A DNA stretch of 64,000 nt from CBDHHC01 sp050633205 (lineage in GTDB: Bacteria > Pseudomonadota > Alphaproteobacteria > Rhizobiales > CBDHHC01). The position numbers were made by a program, and so were the translations under genes. Numbering within the stretch: position 1 is the first letter of the stretch; every line of letters begins with the position of its first letter. This document shows positions 9,397-18,926 of the stretch, one piece after another. Where the stretch lies: NCBI GenBank assembly GCA_050633205.1, contig JBOEGA010000010.1, positions 1 through 64,000 on the forward strand, read 5' to 3'. The notes beneath the pieces were generated by a model. It had not been told where the DNA came from and did no database searches. It saw only the letters and a list, made by a program, of their open reading frames with translations.

Positions 9397-10044
9397 ATGA
9401 GTATGCGTTATATTTTATCATCCGGTTTCTTTGCATTATTAATACTTAACGGTTGTGGTGGGTCCAGCTCTCAGGTTGGTTTTTCATACGGCCCGGATGG
9501 TGCAGATAAAAACCTCAAGACCTCGACAATCTATAGTGATTCCGGGAGGAGAACATTTTCTTCTACCCAGCAGAGCACTCGCCTTGCTTCTCTGGATCAC
9601 AATGTAAAAGTCAGTAAAAAAGTCGCTCCCCTAAATTCTATCGGCCCTATTTTAAATAAACTCTCGGCACGTAATGCTATTAATTCTTACAGGTCATCAA
9701 AAGGGCTTCGCCCCCTTAAGTTGAATCGAAAACTCGATAATGCTGCCTATCTGCATTCAATTGACATGTCCAGCAAGGACAAGGTTTTTCACGTAAGCAC
9801 AGATGGCAGTGATCCCTGGGACCGGGTCGTCGCCCGAGGCTATACCCCTGAAATGGCAACAGAAAACATTGGTGCAGGCCAGAGTGATTTTAAATCCCTG
9901 CTAAAGTTATGGCAGGCAAGTGAGCAGCATAATATCAACCTGATACTTCCTGATGCAACTGACATGGGTATCGCTCTTGTTCATGATAAAAAAACCAAAC
10001 TCAAAACCTTCTGGACACTCATTATCGCAAAAAGAAAAAAATGA
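9397..10044 (+). CDS. CAP/SCP-domain lipoprotein
   Basis: 215 residues. The N-terminus is a lipoprotein signal with lipobox LNGC (Cys20) followed by Gly-Gly-Ser, predicting a lipid-anchored envelope protein. After a low-complexity Ser/Thr-rich stretch (about 25-85), a CAP/SCP domain (PF00188 type) runs to the end: NAINSYRSSKGLRPLKLN, AAYLHSIDMS, FHVSTDGSDPWDRVVARGY, TENIGAG, LWQASEQHNINL and ATDMGIALV. The His and Glu positions typical of the CAP cavity (FHV, TENI, SEQH) are present. Cell-envelope role; precise activity unknown. Single gene. Confidence 0.88.
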   Translation: MSMRYILSSGFFALLILNGCGGSSSQVGFSYGPDGADKNLKTSTIYSDSGRRTFSSTQQSTRLASLDHNVKVSKKVAPLNSIGPILNKLSARNAINSYRSSKGLRPLKLNRKLDNAAYLHSIDMSSKDKVFHVSTDGSDPWDRVVARGYTPEMATENIGAGQSDFKSLLKLWQASEQHNINLILPDATDMGIALVHDKKTKLKTFWTLIIAKRKK

Positions 10045-10288
10045 AATATCGCCACCACCTGATCCAAAACGTCGCATTTATCCACTGAATAAGCTGTGGA
10101 TAAACCTGTTGACAGCCTTGATAAGAACAATTGAGCTTCCAAATTATTTCAATATTCGCCCTGCGCTATTCATAAAGTTTTCAGGATAGGAAGGTATGAG
10201 ACACTATATGTTCTGGAAACTTCCCCCTGTCCGTGCGAAACAAGTTTCAATTTTTTGATGACCAATTACAGATAGAGCCGCTTATCTT

Positions 10289-11350
10289 ATGACAAAACCA
10301 TTGCAGCCTGAAGCCTTTTTGCCTGACAGTCACCACACCCCCGAAGGACACCCCCGGGTTCTTTCCGGTAAAACAGGTATCCTTCTCGTCAATCTGGGAA
10401 CCCCTGATGCAACAGATTACTGGTCCATGAGGCGATATCTAAAAGAGTTTCTGTCTGATGAGAGGGTTATCGAGACCAACAGAACGCTTTGGTGGTTCAT
10501 TCTCAATTTCATTATTCTAACAAAGCGCCCTTCTTCATCGGGAGAGGCCTACAAAAAAATATGGAATAACGAACTGGATGAATCTCCATTAAGGACAATT
10601 ACCCGTTCGCAATCCAATAAAATTGCTGATGCCCTGAGTGGCCATCCGGAAATTATTGTTGACTGGGCGATGCGCTATGGCAATCCGCCGATAAAAAACA
10701 AACTTGAGCAACTCAAGGACAGGGGATGTGACAGAATACTTATATTCCCATTATATCCGCAATATTGTGCAGCAACGACAGCCACAGTTTATGATAAAGC
10801 TTTCGACGCCCTGAAAACGATGAGATGGCAACCGACTATTCGCGGTGTCCATTCCTATCATGATGATCAGGGCTATATATCAGCGCTTGCAACGACATTA
10901 CAGGACTCTCTGGCAAAGCTTGATTTTGAACCGGAAGTTATTCTGGCGTCCTTTCATGGAATTCCAAAAGAGTATTTTGAAAAGGGTGACCCATACAGCT
11001 GCTATTGTGAAAAAACAGTTCGCCTTCTCAGAGAGGCAACAGGACTTGGTGAAGATAAGCTCCGTCTTACATTTCAATCCAGATTTGGCAAGGCAGAGTG
11101 GATACAGCCCTATACCGATAAAACTGTCGAGGCACTCGCCAAGGACGGAGTTAAAAATCTTGCAATCATAACACCTGGATTTGCAGCGGACTGCGTTGAA
11201 ACCCTTGAAGAAATTGCCATGGAAAATGGAGATATCTTTAAAGATAACGGCGGTGAGAATTTTGCTGCAATACCATGCTTAAATGACTCAGATGCGGGAA
11301 TAAAAGCGCTGGTCAATATTATCAAAAGAGAACTTGGCGGGTGGATTTAA
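10289..11350 (+). CDS. hemH: Ferrochelatase
   Basis: Inserts Fe2+ into protoporphyrin IX, the last step of protohaem synthesis. 353 residues, normal length. Signature segments are clear: GILLVNLGTPDAT at the N-terminus, ILASFHGIPKEYFEKGD with the catalytic-region His near residue 225, FQSRFGKAEWIQPYT, and the C-terminal TPGFAADCVETLEEI. Cysteines in CEKTVRLL and DPYSCYC are close to the active-site loop. The ribosome binding site is weak. pyrE follows after 50 bp on the same strand with its own strong site. Confidence 0.97.
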   Translation: MTKPLQPEAFLPDSHHTPEGHPRVLSGKTGILLVNLGTPDATDYWSMRRYLKEFLSDERVIETNRTLWWFILNFIILTKRPSSSGEAYKKIWNNELDESPLRTITRSQSNKIADALSGHPEIIVDWAMRYGNPPIKNKLEQLKDRGCDRILIFPLYPQYCAATTATVYDKAFDALKTMRWQPTIRGVHSYHDDQGYISALATTLQDSLAKLDFEPEVILASFHGIPKEYFEKGDPYSCYCEKTVRLLREATGLGEDKLRLTFQSRFGKAEWIQPYTDKTVEALAKDGVKNLAIITPGFAADCVETLEEIAMENGDIFKDNGGENFAAIPCLNDSDAGIKALVNIIKRELGGWI

Positions 11351-11400
11351 GACCCTGCCAGGACAGATTACCATGAGACCCTCAGGAGGAACCAATAATT

Positions 11401-12018
11401 ATGACGGATACCGGGCGCATTGAGACTTCCCACATATTTACTCCATCTGCTGAACGCGCTTCGGAAAGACAACGACTCTTTGATATTATTTGTCAAAAGT
11501 CCCTGATTTCCGGAGAACCTATTACGCTTACGTCTGGTCGGATCTCTGATTATTACTTTAATACCAAGCCAACAATGATGGATGCAGAAGGCTCTTATCT
11601 TATAGCCAGTCTTATGCTTGATATCATTAAAAGCACTCCTGCAACTCTGGCCGGAGGCCTGGAAATGGGCGCTGTTCCAATTGCAGCTTCGATTTCCGCA
11701 GTCAGCCATGCACAAAAACGGCCCGTTGATGCCTTCTTCATCAGAAAGCAGGCCAAGGAACATGGAACAAAAAGCCTTATAGAAGGGCTGCCACGCAATC
11801 AGGACATGAGCGGCAAGGATGTTGTTGTTGTTGAAGATGTAACAACAACAGGAGGTTCGTCCATCCGGGCTGCTCAAGCACTTCAGGAGAACGGCGCTAC
11901 CGTGCATACTGTCATTACTATTATTGACCGTCAGGAAGGTGCAGCCGAAGCCTTTAAAGATGCCGGTCTGAATTTCACAGCACTCTTTGGTGGCATTGAG
12001 TTTCGTGAGACCAAATAA
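11401..12018 (+). CDS. pyrE: Orotate phosphoribosyltransferase
   Basis: Converts orotate and PRPP to OMP in pyrimidine synthesis. 205 residues. The PRPP-binding loop is VVVVEDVTTTGGSS near residues 140-153, and the flexible-loop region carries FIRKQAKEHGT with the expected Lys/Arg residues; TSGRISDYYFNTKP near the N-terminus is the usual orotate-site segment. Start fixed by AGGAGG about 9 bases before the ATG. The downstream gap holds a long inverted repeat that could terminate transcription. Confidence 0.97.
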   Translation: MTDTGRIETSHIFTPSAERASERQRLFDIICQKSLISGEPITLTSGRISDYYFNTKPTMMDAEGSYLIASLMLDIIKSTPATLAGGLEMGAVPIAASISAVSHAQKRPVDAFFIRKQAKEHGTKSLIEGLPRNQDMSGKDVVVVEDVTTTGGSSIRAAQALQENGATVHTVITIIDRQEGAAEAFKDAGLNFTALFGGIEFRETK

Positions 12019-12058
12019 ATAAATTAGCTGATCACAAGGTGCCTAAAGGATACTTCAG

Positions 12059-12145
12059 CCTCATTAAATAGATATGTACTGCCCTCAAATCTGTATCTTT
12101 GATGCACATATGTGTGGTATTTATAACATATCTATTGAAATGAGG
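12059..12145. repeat. Long imperfect inverted repeat (19/20-bp arms) with inner palindrome
   Basis: The arm at 12059-12077 pairs with 12126-12145 with one mismatch and one extra base; the 48-base interior contains a perfect 10-bp palindrome, CACATATGTG, at 12105-12114. It lies in the 392-bp gap (12019-12410) between pyrE and the rhomboid gene, which otherwise shows nothing. No T run follows, so it is not a classic terminator. A palindromic repeat element or a structured RNA are the alternatives. Confidence 0.6.
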
Positions 12146-12410
12146 TTGTTCAGGCGCGTTGATAACAACTATATTTTCCAACACAAGTCCACATGTGAGC
12201 AATTTACAACTCAAATAATACCCAATCAGGGAATTTTTATTTTTACCCTATGTGTGGCAGTAAATTCATTGCAGTATGGTTAATATCGTGTTCAAGTCTC
12301 TCCAGTTGAGATATGAAATGCATCGGAAGGGTACTGACACAGCATAAAGTTGTTCGTTAGATTCCGGGTGTTGCTGACTTTTAAAGGACGGACAATCAGG
12401 TGGGCCAAGT

Positions 12411-13028
12411 ATGACAGATGCTCCATTAACTTACGCGTTGCTCGTCATGAATATCATAGTCAGTGGCTATGCTTTTTACATGGACAGAGGCCTGATTGAA
12501 CGCTATTCGCTTCATGTCGGAGCAGTGCTGCGTAATAAGGAATATTACCGCCTGATCACAAGCGGGTTCCTTCATGGTCATCCCTTTCATCTTCTCTTTA
12601 ATATACTTACGCTCTATTATTTTGGATCCAATATTGAAGCTGCCATCGGCTCTTCTGGCTTTGGCATTGTCTATCTGGGATCACTGATAATATCCGGAGC
12701 GGTCGCTGTTTATATCAAGCGATATAACTGGAATTATTCTGCTATTGGCGCATCAGGAGCTATTACGGGAATTGTATTTTCGTTCTGCCTCTTCTGGCCA
12801 ACTGCAAAACTTTATCTTCTCTTTATTCCTGTCGGAATCCCCGCAATCATTTTTGCAGCGATTTATACTGCCTATTCAATGTATGCCATGAATGACAGAC
12901 AGACAGGAGGAGGGATAGCTCATGAGGCACATCCTGGGGGGAGCGCCTGGTGGCGTTATCCTTACGATTTACCTTCAACCGCAAGCCGGGTTAAGTTTCC
13001 TGGGAAAACCCAGCTTGTAACGCAATAA
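12411..13028 (+). CDS. Rhomboid-family intramembrane serine protease, apparently frameshifted near the 3' end
   Basis: Multi-spanning membrane protease. Landmarks: SGFLHGHPFHLLFN, the catalytic GASG with Ser115, and EAHPGG with the catalytic His174. Just after the His, codons cross a run of six G (12936-12941) and the translation becomes hydrophilic and unlike the family. Reading one G fewer gives GGVILTIYLQPQ, then LSFLGKPSL and a stop at 13018-13020, which is what the last transmembrane helix should look like. Either a sequence error, a real frameshift mutation or slippage at the G run. All six helices are present if the frame is restored. Single gene, upstream gap 12146-12410 featureless. 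Confidence 0.85.
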   Translation: MTDAPLTYALLVMNIIVSGYAFYMDRGLIERYSLHVGAVLRNKEYYRLITSGFLHGHPFHLLFNILTLYYFGSNIEAAIGSSGFGIVYLGSLIISGAVAVYIKRYNWNYSAIGASGAITGIVFSFCLFWPTAKLYLLFIPVGIPAIIFAAIYTAYSMYAMNDRQTGGGIAHEAHPGGSAWWRYPYDLPSTASRVKFPGKTQLVTQ

Positions 13029-13125
13029 AACAGAACAGAATGAGTGTACGCATTAAATTCTGCCACAACGACGCCTGATAACACCATAGGTCAATAACAG
13101 TAACAAAGAGACGTAGGGATATAAA

Positions 13126-13506
13126 ATGAAAAAATTTGTTGTTGCATCGGTACTTGCCGTTTTTGCTTTTACCCCAGCATTTGCTGATGATGATGCTATT
13201 AAAGCCGAGCTTGCTCTTGGCTGCTCAGAAAAAGAAGTTGCCAAAACAGTAGCAGCCGAGATGTCCAAATATGTCAACATGTTTACGAATAAGGATAAAG
13301 TTCAATTTACGGAAGATTGCGAAGTCTTTATCAAAGGTGATTCTGTGATCGTAACCGAACGCCCGGAAGACGGCCTCTTTGTGAAAGCCCAAAGACCGGC
13401 ACAGATCAAGTCTTTCTGGATACCTGCATCTGCACTTATCGCAGAAGAAAAACCGGCAGAGCCTACAGAAGAGAAAAAAGAAGAGAAGCCTGCTGAAAAG
13501 AAATAA
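13126..13506 (+). CDS. Small secreted protein with Lys/Glu/Pro-rich tail
   Basis: 126 residues. A clear Sec signal peptide (MKKFVVASVLAVFAFTPAFA, cleavage after AFA) implies periplasmic export. The mature protein has two Cys (LGCSEKE and EDCEVF) that could form a disulfide, then a C-terminal ~20-residue tail of Glu, Lys and Pro repeats (EKPAEP, EEKKEEKPAEKK) that is probably disordered. Ribosome binding site AGGGA before ATG. A strong bidirectional terminator follows. Family not recognised. Confidence 0.75.
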   Translation: MKKFVVASVLAVFAFTPAFADDDAIKAELALGCSEKEVAKTVAAEMSKYVNMFTNKDKVQFTEDCEVFIKGDSVIVTERPEDGLFVKAQRPAQIKSFWIPASALIAEEKPAEPTEEKKEEKPAEKK

Positions 13507-13575
13507 TAAAAAAGAAGCCGCATAAAAAATCGGCCACACAATAATAATAAAAATACTAAGTCAAAAATAATTAAA

Positions 13576-13608
13576 GAGCGCACTCCAAAAAGGAATGCGC
13601 TCTTTTTT
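13576..13608. terminator. Bidirectional intrinsic terminator between the small secreted protein and pckA
   Basis: Arms 13576-13586 and 13592-13602 form an 11-bp stem with one mismatch around a 5-nt A loop, followed by six T and preceded by AAA. It separates convergent genes; pckA ends at 13630 on the other strand. Confidence 0.9.
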
Positions 13609-13629
13609 CATTTGATCTGCTTATTCAGA

Positions 13630-15243
13630 TTATGCTGCAACGTCTTTGGAACGAGGCGCTGAATCAAGAACTTTATTATCTACGTAAGTTTCAAATTTTT
13701 CGAAGTTCTTTCTGAACATACGTACCAGCTCTTCAGCCTGAGAATCGTAATCTTCAGGGTTAGCCCAGGTATCACGCGGTGTCAGGATTTTGCTTTCAAC
13801 GCCTTCTACAGCTGTTGGCACTTCAAATCCAAATACGCTGTCTGTTCTTGTCTCAACATTTTTGAGGGAACCATCAAGGGCAGCGTTTACGAGAGCTCTT
13901 GTTGCTTTAAGTGAAATACGGTGACCAACGCCATAAATGCCTGCTGTCCAGCCAGTATTTACCAACCAGCAGTCAACTCCGTGATCTGCGATCAACTGAC
14001 GAAGCAGGTTGCCATATACGCTCGGGTGCAATGGCATGAATGGAGCGCCAAAGCATGTTGAGAATGTTGCTTCCACACCGCTGACGCCTTTTTCAGTACC
14101 GGCGACTTTTGCTGTGTAACCAGACAGGAAGTGGTACATAGCCTGACTTGGTGTCAGTTTGGAGATAGGAGGCAATACACCAAATGCATCAGCAGTCAGC
14201 ATAATGATATTTTTTGGATGACCGGATGTGCTTGTTTCGCTGGCATTTGGAATGAAATGCAACGGGTAAGCAGAACGTGTATTTTCAGTCAGCGAACCAT
14301 CTTCGAAATCCGGATCTCTTGTATCTTTATCAAGGATCACATTCTCAAGGATTGCACCGAAGCGATTGCTCGCCGCGTATATTTCAGGTTCCTGCTCTTC
14401 TGAAAGGCGAATTGTTTTTGCGTAACAGCCACCTTCAAAGTTATAGATGCCCTCTGAAGACCAGCCATGCTCATCGTCGCCCAACAGCACACGTTTAGCA
14501 TCAGCCGAGAGTGTTGTTTTACCAGTCCCTGAAAGGCCAAAGAAAACAGCCGGATCACCATTGTCTCCAACATTTGCGGAGCAGTGCATCGGCATTACAT
14601 TTTCTTGAGGGAGGTAGTAGTTCAGGTAAGAGAAGACAGATTTTTTAGTTTCGCCAGCGTATGATGTGCCACCTATCAGAACCAGCTTTCTTGTGTAGTC
14701 ACAAGCTATTACTGTTTCTGTGCGAACACCGTGGCGTTCAGGATTGGCTTTAAAACTTGGCAGATTAACAATAGTAAATTCAGGTAGGAAACCCTGCAGC
14801 TCAGACAATTCGGGTCGGCGCAAAAGGTTACGGATAAAAATTGCGTGCCATGCATATTCAACGACAATACGGCAATGCAGCTTCAGCTTAGGATCTGCTC
14901 CGGCGTGAAGGTCCTGCACATACAGGGATTTATCTTCCGTATGGGCGATAAAGTCTTCAAGCAGATTATCAAAATGTTCCGGAGATAATGGTTTTGTATT
15001 ATCCCACCAAACGCGATCTTCAGTATTCGCGTCCCGGACAACAAATTTGTCCTGTGCGGATCGTCCAGTGTGCAGTCCAGTCTGTACAACAAAAGCACCT
15101 GAAGACGAAACTTGCCCTTCGCCATTCTCAATTGCCTGCTCATACAGTTCTGCAGCGTTATTGTTTCTATGTAAAAGCTTAGTTTTGTCTAACGGAAACT
15201 GGAATGCCGTTGTTTCACGTTCCTCACCTGTTGAACTGTGCAA
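13630..15243 (-). CDS. pckA: Phosphoenolpyruvate carboxykinase (ATP)
   Basis: Gluconeogenic enzyme converting oxaloacetate and ATP to PEP. 537 residues, normal for the ATP-type enzyme. Seen are the N-terminal TGLHTGRSAQDKF, the active-site MHCSANVG, the kinase-1a loop GLSGTGKTTLSAD and the metal-site FEGGCYAKTI. The start is a TTG: GGAG lies 8 bases upstream, and no in-frame ATG precedes the conserved N-terminus. The gene diverges from chvI across 622 bp; in other alphaproteobacteria ChvG/ChvI influences pckA expression, so the adjacency is meaningful. Confidence 0.97.
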   Translation of the reverse strand: MHSSTGEERETTAFQFPLDKTKLLHRNNNAAELYEQAIENGEGQVSSSGAFVVQTGLHTGRSAQDKFVVRDANTEDRVWWDNTKPLSPEHFDNLLEDFIAHTEDKSLYVQDLHAGADPKLKLHCRIVVEYAWHAIFIRNLLRRPELSELQGFLPEFTIVNLPSFKANPERHGVRTETVIACDYTRKLVLIGGTSYAGETKKSVFSYLNYYLPQENVMPMHCSANVGDNGDPAVFFGLSGTGKTTLSADAKRVLLGDDEHGWSSEGIYNFEGGCYAKTIRLSEEQEPEIYAASNRFGAILENVILDKDTRDPDFEDGSLTENTRSAYPLHFIPNASETSTSGHPKNIIMLTADAFGVLPPISKLTPSQAMYHFLSGYTAKVAGTEKGVSGVEATFSTCFGAPFMPLHPSVYGNLLRQLIADHGVDCWLVNTGWTAGIYGVGHRISLKATRALVNAALDGSLKNVETRTDSVFGFEVPTAVEGVESKILTPRDTWANPEDYDSQAEELVRMFRKNFEKFETYVDNKVLDSAPRSKDVAA

Positions 15244-15865
15244 TTGTCAAACTCCGATTCTATGTATATGTACTAAAAAGGGCCGGTTTTAGAACCTGCA
15301 ACACTCCTTATGCTATCTTAATACCATATAAAAGCATATGAGCAGGTTTTGTGGATAAAAGTTAATTTTGTCTATTTTGCCAGCGCAAGCACAAATTCCG
15401 CCTGCAAAATATAATTCTGCTTATCCCTCGAACTGAAATGTCAGGGCACATGTTATGACCACCTCAAGTTCAATTGACAATGCGGCGTTATGACGAAAGA
15501 TAACGTCAAATACAAGCCCAATTTTATATTTGCTTCAAAAATAAAGACTTACGAAGAATACATAATGTCGCATACAAATAATTTCTGAGCATATATTCAG
15601 GGTTGTATAATAGCAATTTTGCTTACGGTTAATTGTATACTCGTAGCAAATCTCCTTATAATAATTTTGTACCAAAGAGTACCCAGAATCATTTTCATTT
15701 AGTTTACATGACTGGATAAAGATTTACAAAGTACGTGATTTTTCAAAAATATCACTTGGAAGTTGAGAAATAACAACATAATATTGACTATGCCATAATT
15801 ATCCCATTTTGAGGCCATAAATCGCGACATTCAATGAATCTAAGTCGCAGAGGCGAAAAAAAGAA
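15244..15865. other. Divergent intergenic region between pckA and chvI
   Basis: 622 bp, very AT-rich, holding the promoters of pckA and chvI. A small hairpin (GCGAC at 15824-15828 with GTCGC at 15844-15848) ends just before the chvI ribosome binding site. I see no coding sequence and no regulator site I can name. Confidence 0.6.
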
Positions 15866-16564
15866 ATGCCAACTATAGCTCTTGTTGATGATGATCGTAA
15901 TATTCTGACTTCCTTGCGTATGGTTCTGGAAGCGGAGGGATACAAGATTAACACTTATAATGACGGCGTATCCGCATTGGACGGACTCGCTGCAGACCCT
16001 CCTGATATGGCGATTTTTGATATTAAAATGCCCAGAATGGACGGAATGGAACTGCTCAGGCGCGTACGTCAGGTCAGTGAATTGCCGGTTATCTTCCTTA
16101 CATCCAAGGATGAGGAAATTGACCAGCTTTTCGGACTGAAGATGGGTGCGGATGATTATATTGCCAAACCTTTCTCTCAGAGGCTTGTTGTTGAGCGTGT
16201 GAAGGCTATTTTAAGAAGGCTTCACCCGAAAGACGGGATAGCTCCCGGTGAGGCCAGCGCAAAGACACTTGAGCGTGGCAAGCTTCTTATGGATCCGGAG
16301 AGGCATACATGCCACTGGGATAACAGGCCCGTCACGTTAACTGTAACCGAGTTTTTGATTTTACAAGCGCTGGCATTGCGTCCAGGAGTTGTAAAAAGCA
16401 GAGATGCACTTATGGATGCAGCCTATGATGATCAGGTCTATGTTGATGATCGGACGATTGACAGCCATATAAAACGTCTACGCAAGAAATTTAAAGTGGT
16501 CGACAATGACTTTGATGTTATTGAGACGCTTTATGGTGTTGGGTACAGATTTAAAGAAGCGTGA
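15866..16564 (+). CDS. chvI: OmpR/PhoB-type response regulator ChvI
   Basis: 232 residues. The N-terminal receiver domain has the acidic pair VDDD, the phospho-acceptor Asp in MAIFDIKMPRMDG (near residue 52), Thr in FLTSK and Lys in AKPFSQ. The C-terminal winged helix matches OmpR/PhoB (TVTEFLILQALALRPG, VDDRTIDSHIKRLRKKF, ETLYGVGYRFKEA). It overlaps chvG by 4 bp (GTGA), so the pair is cotranscribed. With pckA, hprK and PTS genes around it this is the alphaproteobacterial ChvI envelope/acid-stress regulator rather than a generic OmpR protein. Confidence 0.93.
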   Translation: MPTIALVDDDRNILTSLRMVLEAEGYKINTYNDGVSALDGLAADPPDMAIFDIKMPRMDGMELLRRVRQVSELPVIFLTSKDEEIDQLFGLKMGADDYIAKPFSQRLVVERVKAILRRLHPKDGIAPGEASAKTLERGKLLMDPERHTCHWDNRPVTLTVTEFLILQALALRPGVVKSRDALMDAAYDDQVYVDDRTIDSHIKRLRKKFKVVDNDFDVIETLYGVGYRFKEA

Positions 16565-18426
16565 CCTTAGGTAATAGCGAATTCAAACCACTGCTTACAC
16601 AGAATCCAGTGAAGTGGTTACAGAATCTGAAGATACGAAAGCGACTGCGTCACTGGTTGAGTCGCATTACCAATACCTTTGCCCGCTATATAGACAAATT
16701 CGGCTTCCACTGGTTTTTTAAATATCTGTGGTTGCGCATTATGCTGCTTAACCTTATCGGCCTTATCGTGATGGTGGCCGGGGTTTATTTTTTCAGTGGT
16801 TTTCGCGCAAGCCTGCTCGATATGAAAGTTAAAGACCTGACAAAAGACGGGGAAATTATCGCTGCGGTGATTTCTGCCTCTAATGCCTCAGGTAAACGTA
16901 ATGACGACAGCTTTGATATCGATACGCTTCTGTTTCTGTATAAGGATGACAAAAACACCAAGAAGCTTGGCAAGCAGTTTGCTGAAGTCAGATTTGATCT
17001 AAACCCTCAAAAAATTGAGCCACTGCTACAGGAAACTGTAGAGCTGACCAATACCAGAGCCAGAGTTTATGAACCTGATGGCAGCCTGCTGGTGGACAGT
17101 AATATTTTCCTTCCCCGCGGTCAGGTTATCAGGGCGCTTACGCCAAAGCAGGAAACAAACTCTCCCCCGCACAAAGGGGTTCTCAGCGAGTTTATGCAAT
17201 ATCTTATGAAGCTGTTCCGTTATGCCCAACTTCCATTATATGAGGATATCGGAGGAGCTAACGGCAAGGCTTATTCAGAGGTCAAAATTGCACTCACCGG
17301 ACAAAAGTCGACAATCATCAGAGTGAACAAAGACAGTCAGACGATTGTAAGCGTGGCGACTCCGATCAAGATCGGCAAAAGGGTATCCGGGGTTCTGCTG
17401 CTAACGACCAAGGGTGTTGAAATTGATGAAGCTGTGCAAACAGCGAGAAATGTAATTATTACCGTCGCGATTGTTGCCCTGATCGTTTCTCTTACGGTTT
17501 CAATATATCTGACAGTTACGATTGCCACGCCGATGAGACATCTCTCAAAAGCAATGAAGAGCATAAAACAGAGCAACAAGAAAATTCACGAGATACCTGA
17601 CCTCAGCCACCGACCTGATGAAATTGGACAGCTATCAGGAGCCCTCAGGGAAATGACACTGGCACTACATCAAAGGATAGAGGCAATTGAGAGCTTTGCG
17701 GCAGATGTATCTCATGAGCTAAAAAACCCTCTGACCTCACTGCAAAGTGCTGTTGAGACTCTTCCGCTTGCAAAACGCACCGAAGACAGGGACCACCTGA
17801 TTGAAGTTGTACTGAATGATGTCAGCCGCCTAAACCGCCTGATTACTGATATAGCCAGTGCTTCCAGACTTGATGCAGAGCTGGCACGCGCCGACAAAGC
17901 CCCAATCAATATGGTTTCAATGCTCAAAAGTATCGCAGAGATCTTTAATGATGTGCATTGCAAGAAAGGGGCGCGGATTACTGTTGAGTTTTCTCCACTT
18001 ATGGAAGACAGCAATATTTTTATTGTTCAGGGACATGACAGCAGGCTGGCACAGGTCTTCACAAACCTTCTTGATAACGCACTATCATTTACGCCAAGCA
18101 ATGGCACAGTCTGGATCAGGATCACACGTGTCGATGCTGATATCAGAATTACAGTCGAAGATGAAGGGCCGGGTATTCCCGAGGATAATCTCGACAGAAT
18201 ATTTGCGCGTTTTTACACTGACCGCCCTGGTGAAAATGCCTTCCGTGAAAATTCAGGACTGGGACTTAATATTTCTCAGGAAATTGTCAAAGCGCATAAA
18301 GGAAAAATATGGGCCGAGAACCGTTACGGAGACTCTAAGACTGAAGATAACGTAAAACAACGGATTGGCGCCCGGTTTGTTATAACACTCCCTGCGGACC
18401 ATCCTTTGGGAAGAAGGCAGAAATAG
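16561..18426 (+). CDS. chvG: Sensor histidine kinase ChvG
   Basis: 621 residues, inner-membrane kinase partner of ChvI. GTG start inside the chvI stop codon. A ~55-residue cytoplasmic N-terminus precedes the first membrane helix (IMLLNLIGLIVMVAGVYFF, about 60-80); a periplasmic sensor region runs to ~295, where a second helix (NVIITVAIVALIVSLTVS) begins. Then HAMP, a HisKA box with SHELKNPLTSLQSAV (phospho-acceptor His near 384) and an ATPase domain with NLLDNALSF, DEGPGIPE and SGLGLNIS. hprK follows after 12 bp, consistent with one chvI-chvG-hprK operon. Confidence 0.93.
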   Translation: MTLGNSEFKPLLTQNPVKWLQNLKIRKRLRHWLSRITNTFARYIDKFGFHWFFKYLWLRIMLLNLIGLIVMVAGVYFFSGFRASLLDMKVKDLTKDGEIIAAVISASNASGKRNDDSFDIDTLLFLYKDDKNTKKLGKQFAEVRFDLNPQKIEPLLQETVELTNTRARVYEPDGSLLVDSNIFLPRGQVIRALTPKQETNSPPHKGVLSEFMQYLMKLFRYAQLPLYEDIGGANGKAYSEVKIALTGQKSTIIRVNKDSQTIVSVATPIKIGKRVSGVLLLTTKGVEIDEAVQTARNVIITVAIVALIVSLTVSIYLTVTIATPMRHLSKAMKSIKQSNKKIHEIPDLSHRPDEIGQLSGALREMTLALHQRIEAIESFAADVSHELKNPLTSLQSAVETLPLAKRTEDRDHLIEVVLNDVSRLNRLITDIASASRLDAELARADKAPINMVSMLKSIAEIFNDVHCKKGARITVEFSPLMEDSNIFIVQGHDSRLAQVFTNLLDNALSFTPSNGTVWIRITRVDADIRITVEDEGPGIPEDNLDRIFARFYTDRPGENAFRENSGLGLNISQEIVKAHKGKIWAENRYGDSKTEDNVKQRIGARFVITLPADHPLGRRQK

Positions 18427-18438
18427 TTTTAGGCTGAT

Positions 18439-18885
18439 ATGGAACAAACTATTCACGGAACCTGTGTTGCTTTTGGCAATGATGCTGCCTTAATCCGGGG
18501 AGACAGTGGTTCCGGCAAGTCAGATCTGGCATACAGGTTTATTTCCCTGGCTGACCCGAACTGTTATCTGGTTTCAGATGATCGTGTTTACCTGACAGCT
18601 AAAGAGGGTAACCTTATTGCTCACGGACCAGATAATATTAAAGGGCTGATTGAACTGAGGGGTGTCGGGCTGATTGAAGTCCCATATATTGATAATGCCA
18701 ACCTTCAGATAGTGGTTGACCTGGTGGACTTTGAGAGTGTTCCGCGTATGCAGGTTCCATTTGAGAAGAGCTGTCTGGAAAATCTTGAGGGACATATCCT
18801 GCCACATGTCAAACTTCACAGTTTTGAACCGTCAGCACCATTGAAGCTTCTCTCCCTGATAAAACAATCAGCCAAGCGCTTCTGA
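18439..18885 (+). CDS. hprK: Short HPr kinase/phosphorylase
   Basis: 148 residues, the short alphaproteobacterial form that lacks the N-terminal domain of Firmicutes HprK. P-loop RGDSGSGKSDLAYR near residue 25, SDDRVYL, and the C-terminal signature ELRGVGLIEVPY are all visible. It phosphorylates HPr on the regulatory Ser. Its target-like genes (mannose-type IIA and HPr) lie 2 kb downstream, separated from it by a chemoreceptor gene on the other strand; rapZ, which often follows hprK in this class, is absent here. Confidence 0.93.
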   Translation: MEQTIHGTCVAFGNDAALIRGDSGSGKSDLAYRFISLADPNCYLVSDDRVYLTAKEGNLIAHGPDNIKGLIELRGVGLIEVPYIDNANLQIVVDLVDFESVPRMQVPFEKSCLENLEGHILPHVKLHSFEPSAPLKLLSLIKQSAKRF

Positions 18886-18926
18886 TAAGTGCAGATGAGG
18901 ATGCAGTCTGTTGTGAGGGGCAGTGA

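Noticed and set aside
11368..11907. 179-codon minus-strand frame over pyrE
   Set aside because: Overlaps pyrE motifs on the other strand; no support of its own.
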